A stretch of 20,199 bases of DNA from an uncultured Bacillaceae bacterium (GTDB taxonomy: Bacteria; Bacillota; Bacilli; Bacillales; Amphibacillaceae): NCBI GenBank assembly GCA_937925695.1, contig CALAMD010000088.1, positions 1-20,199 of the forward strand. The letters run 5' to 3'. The notes beneath the pieces were generated by a model. The model did no database searches. It was not told the origin of the DNA and worked only from the letters and a program-made list of their open reading frames with translations. Numbering within the stretch: the stretch's first letter is position 1; every line of letters begins with the position of its first letter. A program made the translations under genes and the position numbers. Below, piece after piece: positions 15,888 to 20,199 of this stretch.

Positions 15888-16141
15888 AATGAAAATGTTG
15901 CATCACATTCATGCAAGAAACTACCATGTGAAAGGCAACATTTGTCAAATATTTTAACATTTATTGGGTGAAAAATCCAATATTTTACTGTTGAATCCTG
16001 AGTATAAAGACTTTTTGGACTTATTTTAGCAAGTAAAATAATCTAAGATTTGTTACTAAAATAAGCTGTCATTTCAGTTGTCTAAGATCATACCATTTTT
16101 TACTAATACTACAAAATTATAAAGTTCTTTTCAATAAAACA
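15888..16141. other. AT-rich gene-free stretch with small repeats
   Basis: No believable coding frame. It holds TATTGG (15962-15967) facing CCAATA (15977-15982), an 8-base TTATTTTA (16021-16028) facing TAAAATAA twice (16034-16041 and 16057-16064), and a direct repeat TCTAAGAT (16042-16049 and 16081-16088). These lie between two divergent promoters, for the small gene and the sortase, and may be regulator sites. Confidence 0.4.
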
Positions 16142-16150
16142 TGTTATACT
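16142..16150 (+). promoter_or_regulatory. Extended -10 promoter upstream of the sortase
   Basis: TGTTATACT is an extended -10 element (TATACT at 16145-16150). No clear -35 is seen, as is common for extended -10 promoters. A second TATAAT (16253-16258) with TTTCAA 17 bases before it lies closer to the gene and may be the main one. Confidence 0.4.
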
Positions 16151-16156
16151 TGAGTA

Positions 16157-16170
16157 CAAAAGCGCTAACA
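16157..16170 (+). promoter_or_regulatory. cre-like site (CcpA operator)
   Basis: CAAAAGCGCTAACA matches the catabolite-responsive element consensus TGWAAGCGNTNNCA at all but the first two bases. It covers the likely start point of the extended -10 promoter before the sortase, where CcpA binding would repress. Confidence 0.35.
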
Positions 16171-16289
16171 ATACGATTATAACAATGAAGTATTCCCTTG
16201 ATTACTGCGCTAGAAACAGGCTTTATGTGTTTCAATGCGATTAATTATTTTATATAATATGAACAAGGATAAAGTAAGGAGTGAGTGCC

Positions 16290-16895
16290 TTGAGAAAATT
16301 TGCTATTCTACTGATGGTTGTCGGTTTATTGTTTGTTATTCATGGTGGCTATCAAATTATTAAAACAAATCTTGCCCAACAGGAAAGTTTAGCTGAAGCA
16401 AAAGCAATCCTTGATGATTCGAAGGTCCACATACCTGATAATGATGATGAAGAATCATTAGCTGAAATTGCTGCAAATTTCCAACCCGAACAAGGTGAAA
16501 AAGTAGGCATATTAGAGATTCCAAGACTTGATGCAGAATTGCCAATTATCGAAGGTACTCATGAAGATGAACTAGAACAAGGGGTAGGGCATTACAAAGG
16601 CACAGCCTATCCATTACAAAATGATCAAATTGTGTTATCTGGTCATCGCGATACTGTGTTTCGTGGTATGGGTGAGCTGGAATTAGGTGACATTTTTATC
16701 GTTAAAATGCCTTATGGTGATTTTACCTATGAAATTACAGATTTTAAGATTGTAGATGCTGATGATCGCACAGTCATCGTTTCGACTGCTCCAGACGAAG
16801 TCCTAACGGTAACAACTTGCTATCCATTTACCTATGTTGGCAGTGCACCTGACCGTTATATTATTACTGCCTTACCTATTTATGAAAATGAATGA
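16290..16895 (+). CDS. Class D sortase
   Basis: A 201-residue transpeptidase anchored by one N-terminal membrane helix (about 4-20) followed by an acidic linker. The catalytic triad is visible: H119 in SGHRDTVF, C177 in TVTTCYPF and R189 in APDRYII. HRDT-VFR and TCYPF with a short C-terminus match class D (B. subtilis YhcS/SrtD type). It cuts an LPxTx-type sorting signal of a secreted protein and joins it to the wall. TTG at 16290 was chosen because AAGGAGTGAGTGCC places the ribosome site 8 bases ahead; GTG at 16281 lies inside it. No sorting-signal substrate is encoded in the window, so the substrate lies elsewhere. Confidence 0.93.
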   Translation: MRKFAILLMVVGLLFVIHGGYQIIKTNLAQQESLAEAKAILDDSKVHIPDNDDEESLAEIAANFQPEQGEKVGILEIPRLDAELPIIEGTHEDELEQGVGHYKGTAYPLQNDQIVLSGHRDTVFRGMGELELGDIFIVKMPYGDFTYEITDFKIVDADDRTVIVSTAPDEVLTVTTCYPFTYVGSAPDRYIITALPIYENE

Positions 16896-17063
16896 CGTTT
16901 GCTTTTCACAAATAACTTCACGGAACTAGCTACTCGTGTTTCGTTTACAACATTACGTACACATTATTATGAAGTGTTGTTGATATTGTAAAATCTAAAT
17001 CTTTCATCATGTACGCAGTATTTTTTTGATAATCAGACTATCATGATATTGAGGTGTCTTACT

Positions 17064-17990
17064 GTGGGATCAAGAGTAAAACGCAGAAAAAAAAAGAGCA
17101 AAAAGTTTTTATGGATAAGTATCATCGGATTGATTCTTTTGCTAATTGGTTTATATATGGTTTATCAAGTTAGTAGTACATTTTCTACGATGCATAATCC
17201 ACTCACAAAGGATATTGATCAAGAAAGAGATAAAGAGCTCAAACAAATTTTAAAAGATCATGAATCGATCAATCTCTTATTATTAGGAGTCGATGAACGA
17301 CCTGGCGATAAAGGAAGATCAGATACAATGATCCTGATGTCGCTAAATCCAAATACAGACTCTACACTAATGCTAAGCATTCCCCGGGATACTTATGTAA
17401 ATATTCCTGGTCGCGGAATGGACAAGATTAATCATGCCTATGCCTTTGGCGATGTCGAACTTTCCATTCAAACTGTTGAAGAGGCATTTGATGTTCCAGT
17501 CCATTTTTATGCCAAAGTAAATATGGAAGGTTTTAAAGAGGGGATCGATGCGATTGGTGGTGTTACTGTCCAAAATGACCGAGCTTTTACCCAAGGAGAG
17601 CATCACTTTCCCGAAGGCTCGATTCACTTAAACGGCGATCAGGCATTAAACTTTATTCGCATGCGTAAAAATGATCCACAAGGTGATTTAGGAAGAAACA
17701 AACGACAGAGAATGGTTATTGAAGCAGCCATGTCTGAAGCTGCCTCATTATCAAATATCACTAAAATTGGCTCGATTTTAAATATATTAGGTGATAATGT
17801 CGAAACTGATGTAACTATGGGTCGCTTGCAAACATTATTTTTTAATTATCGCAACACAAGAAAAAATATTGATACCATAGAAATCAATGGTAGCGGTCAA
17901 TTCATAGGACCAATTTGGTACTATGTTGTAAGTGAAGAGGAATTTGACCGTGTCCATCGCGCTATAATTGACCATATGGAAGCAAGATGA
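17064..17990 (+). CDS. LCP (LytR-CpsA-Psr) family cell-wall polymer ligase
   Basis: A 308-residue membrane-anchored protein: a very basic cytoplasmic start (RVKRRKKKSKK), one membrane helix (about 15-36), then the LCP domain with LLLLGVDERPGDKGRSDTM, SIPRDTYVNIPG, DKINHAYAFG and the late arginine cluster FIRMRKNDPQGDLGRNKRQR. LCP enzymes transfer wall teichoic acid or other glycopolymers from a lipid carrier to peptidoglycan outside the membrane. GTG at 17064 follows GAGG by 9 bases; the upstream ATG at 17043 overlaps that site. In B. subtilis the LCP gene tagV lies near yvyE, so this may be the tagV counterpart, displaced by insertions. Confidence 0.92.
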   Translation: MGSRVKRRKKKSKKFLWISIIGLILLLIGLYMVYQVSSTFSTMHNPLTKDIDQERDKELKQILKDHESINLLLLGVDERPGDKGRSDTMILMSLNPNTDSTLMLSIPRDTYVNIPGRGMDKINHAYAFGDVELSIQTVEEAFDVPVHFYAKVNMEGFKEGIDAIGGVTVQNDRAFTQGEHHFPEGSIHLNGDQALNFIRMRKNDPQGDLGRNKRQRMVIEAAMSEAASLSNITKIGSILNILGDNVETDVTMGRLQTLFFNYRNTRKNIDTIEINGSGQFIGPIWYYVVSEEEFDRVHRAIIDHMEAR

Positions 17991-18004
17991 TCTACCAGCC
18001 AAAA

Positions 18005-18043
18005 AGGATGATACGTTTGACGCATAAGAAAACGTATCATTTT
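18005..18043 (+). terminator. Terminator of the LCP gene
   Basis: ATGATACGTTT (18008-18018) and AAACGTATCAT (18030-18040) form 11 perfect pairs, extendable by two G-U and one A-U pair, with an 11-base loop and a TTTTATTG tail. It follows the LCP stop by 14 bases. The right arm can instead pair with a later copy at 18063-18074. Confidence 0.7.
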
Positions 18044-18074
18044 ATTGATCGATGTAGTTGAGATAAAATGATAC
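18034..18074 (+). repeat. Second inverted repeat in the PBP leader
   Basis: GTATCATTTTAT (18034-18045) and ATAAAATGATAC (18063-18074) are exact reverse complements, 12 pairs with a 17-base loop. Its left arm overlaps the right arm and T-run of the preceding terminator, so the two hairpins exclude each other. It ends about 20 bases before the PBP ribosome site. Confidence 0.6.
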
Positions 18075-18106
18075 AGTATTCTAGGGAATAAACGAGGGGA
18101 TTAAAT

Positions 18107-20140
18107 ATGAAGAAAGCTATACGACTGCTTTGCTTACTTACAATCATTTTTTCATTAGTAGCTTGTTCAGAAACAGAAGAAATAACGCCAAATCAACGTT
18201 TTGAAGAATACATGGATTTATGGAAAAAGTATGATTTTTCGACGATGTACGACATGCTCGCAACAGAATCTAAAAATGAATATGAACCAGAACAATTTAT
18301 TGATCGTTATCAAAAAATATATGAAGACCTTGATATTACGGATGTTGATCTTTCATTTGAACCGCTAACTGATGAAATGCTAGAACAAGCCAAAGAATCA
18401 GGCGAAGCAACATTTACGTTTTCTGCGACAATGGAAAGTGTTGCAGGGCCAATCGAATTCACTTATGATGCTACGTTTGTTCAAGAAATCATCGACAGTG
18501 AAACTGAAGAAACAGACTGGTTTCTTCGCTGGGATCCAGGGTTTATTTTCCCACCACTTAAAGATGGTGGTGAAATAAGACTACAATCAACTGAGCCAGT
18601 TCGCGGTGAAATCTTAGACCGTAACCGTATGCCATTAGCGATTAATGATTACGTATATGAAGTGGGCATTGTCCCTGGTCAACTTGGTGATAATCCTGAT
18701 CAAGCTAAACAAACAATTGCTAACTTACTTAAAATTTCTGTTGATACTATTGAAAAAGAACTAAGCGCTAATTGGGTTCAACCTGATTTGTATGTTCCGA
18801 TAAAAAAATTACCAAAAACAGAAGAAAATACAATCAATCAATTACAAGCAATTGACGGAGTATTGATGCGCGAAGTACTCGGTCGTGTTTATCCGTTAGG
18901 CGAAGCTGCGGCCCACCTTGTAGGTTATATTGGACAAATTACTGCTGAAGAATTAGAACAAGCTGAACCAGGTGAATATGGCCCCAATGATATTATTGGT
19001 AAACGTGGTTTAGAGCAGATTTTCGAAGACCGTTTAAAAGGTGAAAGAGGCATAAAGATTCTTGTTATTCATGAAAATGGACAAGAAGAATTGTTAGCTG
19101 AAAAACCGGTGAAAGACGGTGAAAATATCATGCTAACAATTGATGTAAATATCCAGGAAAAGCTCTATGATGCCTATGATGACCAATCAGGTACTGCAGC
19201 GGCTATCGATCCTAAAACGGGTGAAACTCTAGCATTGGTCAGTAGTCCGTCCTTTGATCCAAATGAATTTTTATACGGTATCACCCAATCCCGCTTAGAT
19301 GAATTGGAGAACGATCCGAAACAACCAATCATCAATCGATTTACTGCAACCTTTGCACCTGGATCAGTCATTAAGCCAATCAGTGCAGCTATAGGGTTGA
19401 AAAATGGAACCATTGATCCCGATGAAGGTATCGAGATTAAAGGCCTCACATGGGATAATGGTGAAGGTTGGGGGGATTATCAAGTCCGACGTGTCTCCCA
19501 AACAGATCGACCTGTTGATTTAGCCGATGCGATGATTCGTTCTGATAATATTTATTTTGCTATGAAGGCCGTAGAGATGGGAAGCGAAGCCATGACCGAA
19601 GGCTTAGAAAACTTTGGTTTTGGTGAGCCAATGCCTTTTGCTTATCCAATGTCAGCTTCAAGCATCTCTAACAGTGGTAAATTAGAAGGTGAAGTCCAAA
19701 CGGCGAATACAAGTTATGGTCAAGCTGAGGTCGAGATGAGTGCCTTACATTTAGCGATAGCTTACACGACGTTCTTAAATGAAGGAAATATGCTCAAACC
19801 TCTATTATTGACTTCGGAAGAAACAGGCCAAGTTTGGAAAGAAGATTTGATTAGCCCAGAAGACGCTGAACTGATGCAAGATATTTTGCGTGACGTTGTT
19901 GTAAAAGGAACAGCCCGCATTGCTCATCATGAAGACCTAGCTATTTCTGGTAAAACAGGTACAGCTGAATTAAAGTTATCTCATGATACAGAGGGACATG
20001 AAAATGGCTGGTTTGTTGGCTATCCAACCGAGAAACAAGATATCTTAATTGCCATGATGGTGGAACATGTTGAAGATATCGGTACCAGCTCCTATGTAGC
20101 TGAAAAAGTAACTGACATTTTACTAGAATTGAATGAATAA
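18107..20140 (+). CDS. Class B penicillin-binding protein with MecA-N-like domain (PBP3-type)
   Basis: A 677-residue lipoprotein transpeptidase. The signal peptide ends in the lipobox LVAC with C20. An N-terminal domain of about 25-145 resembles MecA_N/NTF2-like; a PBP dimerisation domain follows (EPVRGEILDRNRMPLA from about 163) and a transpeptidase domain from about 350 with active serine SVIK (S420-K423), SDN (479-481) and KTGT (616-619). It crosslinks peptidoglycan outside the membrane. Length and layout match B. subtilis PbpC (PBP3) and staphylococcal MecA, whose relatives often bind beta-lactams poorly; resistance cannot be read from the sequence. ATG follows GAGGGGATTAAAT. Confidence 0.95.
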   Translation: MKKAIRLLCLLTIIFSLVACSETEEITPNQRFEEYMDLWKKYDFSTMYDMLATESKNEYEPEQFIDRYQKIYEDLDITDVDLSFEPLTDEMLEQAKESGEATFTFSATMESVAGPIEFTYDATFVQEIIDSETEETDWFLRWDPGFIFPPLKDGGEIRLQSTEPVRGEILDRNRMPLAINDYVYEVGIVPGQLGDNPDQAKQTIANLLKISVDTIEKELSANWVQPDLYVPIKKLPKTEENTINQLQAIDGVLMREVLGRVYPLGEAAAHLVGYIGQITAEELEQAEPGEYGPNDIIGKRGLEQIFEDRLKGERGIKILVIHENGQEELLAEKPVKDGENIMLTIDVNIQEKLYDAYDDQSGTAAAIDPKTGETLALVSSPSFDPNEFLYGITQSRLDELENDPKQPIINRFTATFAPGSVIKPISAAIGLKNGTIDPDEGIEIKGLTWDNGEGWGDYQVRRVSQTDRPVDLADAMIRSDNIYFAMKAVEMGSEAMTEGLENFGFGEPMPFAYPMSASSISNSGKLEGEVQTANTSYGQAEVEMSALHLAIAYTTFLNEGNMLKPLLLTSEETGQVWKEDLISPEDAELMQDILRDVVVKGTARIAHHEDLAISGKTGTAELKLSHDTEGHENGWFVGYPTEKQDILIAMMVEHVEDIGTSSYVAEKVTDILLELNE

Positions 20141-20142
20141 AA

Positions 20143-20199
20143 GGGGCTGGGACAAAACCCCAGTAAATAGAAAATAGCGTCGCGTAAAATGCGACGCTA
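20143..20199 (+). repeat. GGGGCTGGGACA hairpin repeat and 9-bp inverted repeat at the window end
   Basis: GGGG(CTGGGACAAAA)CCCC at 20143-20161 resembles a short dispersed element, GGGGCTGGGACA, that I recall from many Firmicutes genomes. It is followed by TAGCGTCGC (20175-20183) and GCGACGCTA (20191-20199), exact reverse complements with a 7-base loop. The pair probably ends PBP transcription; any T-run lies beyond the window. Confidence 0.6.

Noticed and set aside
15722..15916. A 64-codon open frame on the minus strand in the leader of the small gene
   Set aside because: It starts upstream of the only good promoter, has no ribosome site, an odd composition (many Cys, His, Ser) and covers sequence better explained as a leader.
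16896..17063. Terminator or promoter between sortase and LCP genes
   Set aside because: Only 4-5-base stems without a T-run were found, and no pair of promoter hexamers with proper spacing, so read-through from the sortase is possible but unproven.

Overview
The window looks like the chromosome of a motile, low-GC Gram-positive bacterium of the Bacillaceae. The gene order yvyE / degS-degU-degV / comFA-comFC-yvyF / flgM-flgN-flgK-flgL-yviE-fliW-csrA / flaG-fliD-fliS-fliT is the conserved Bacillus arrangement as I know it. AT-rich codon use, strong AGGAGG-type ribosome binding sites and frequent TTG/GTG starts fit this. I cannot name the genus. Differences from B. subtilis are the lack of hag between csrA and flaG, the lack of comFB between comFA and comFC, and extra genes next to yvyE.

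Region by region. Positions 1-7502 (minus strand) hold the late flagellar genes: hook-filament junction proteins FlgK and FlgL, cap FliD, chaperones FlgN, FliS and FliT, anti-sigma factor FlgM, and the translational regulators FliW and CsrA. Two sigma-D-type promoters are visible, one before flaG (a near-perfect match) and a weaker one before flgM. Positions 7599-10166 (minus) hold the comF genes: ComFA helicase, ComFC phosphoribosyltransferase-like protein and the flagellar-associated YvyF. Positions 10264-13397 (minus) hold degV, degU and degS; DegS-DegU is the two-component system controlling exoenzymes, competence and motility. yvyE (13582-14229, plus) is divergent from degS.

Positions 14385-20140 are the more individual part: a lone nagB (minus), a 54-codon small gene with its own promoter, a long potentially structured leader and a good terminator (15537-15701, minus), a class D sortase (plus), an LCP cell-wall ligase (plus) and a lipoprotein class B penicillin-binding protein with a MecA-N-like domain (plus). 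The shared theme is cell-wall assembly and amino-sugar use. In B. subtilis, as I recall, yvyE lies beside the LCP gene tagV, so nagB, the small gene and the sortase look like insertions into that junction. The window ends in a short GGGGCTGGGACA-type hairpin repeat followed by a perfect inverted repeat.

I see no clear new defence or mobile system. The best leads are the small gene with its structured leader at 15537-15869, the three-segment inverted repeat between the LCP and PBP genes, and the missing hag at its usual place beside an intact FliW-CsrA-sigma-D control set. No transposase, CRISPR array, tRNA or rRNA was seen.
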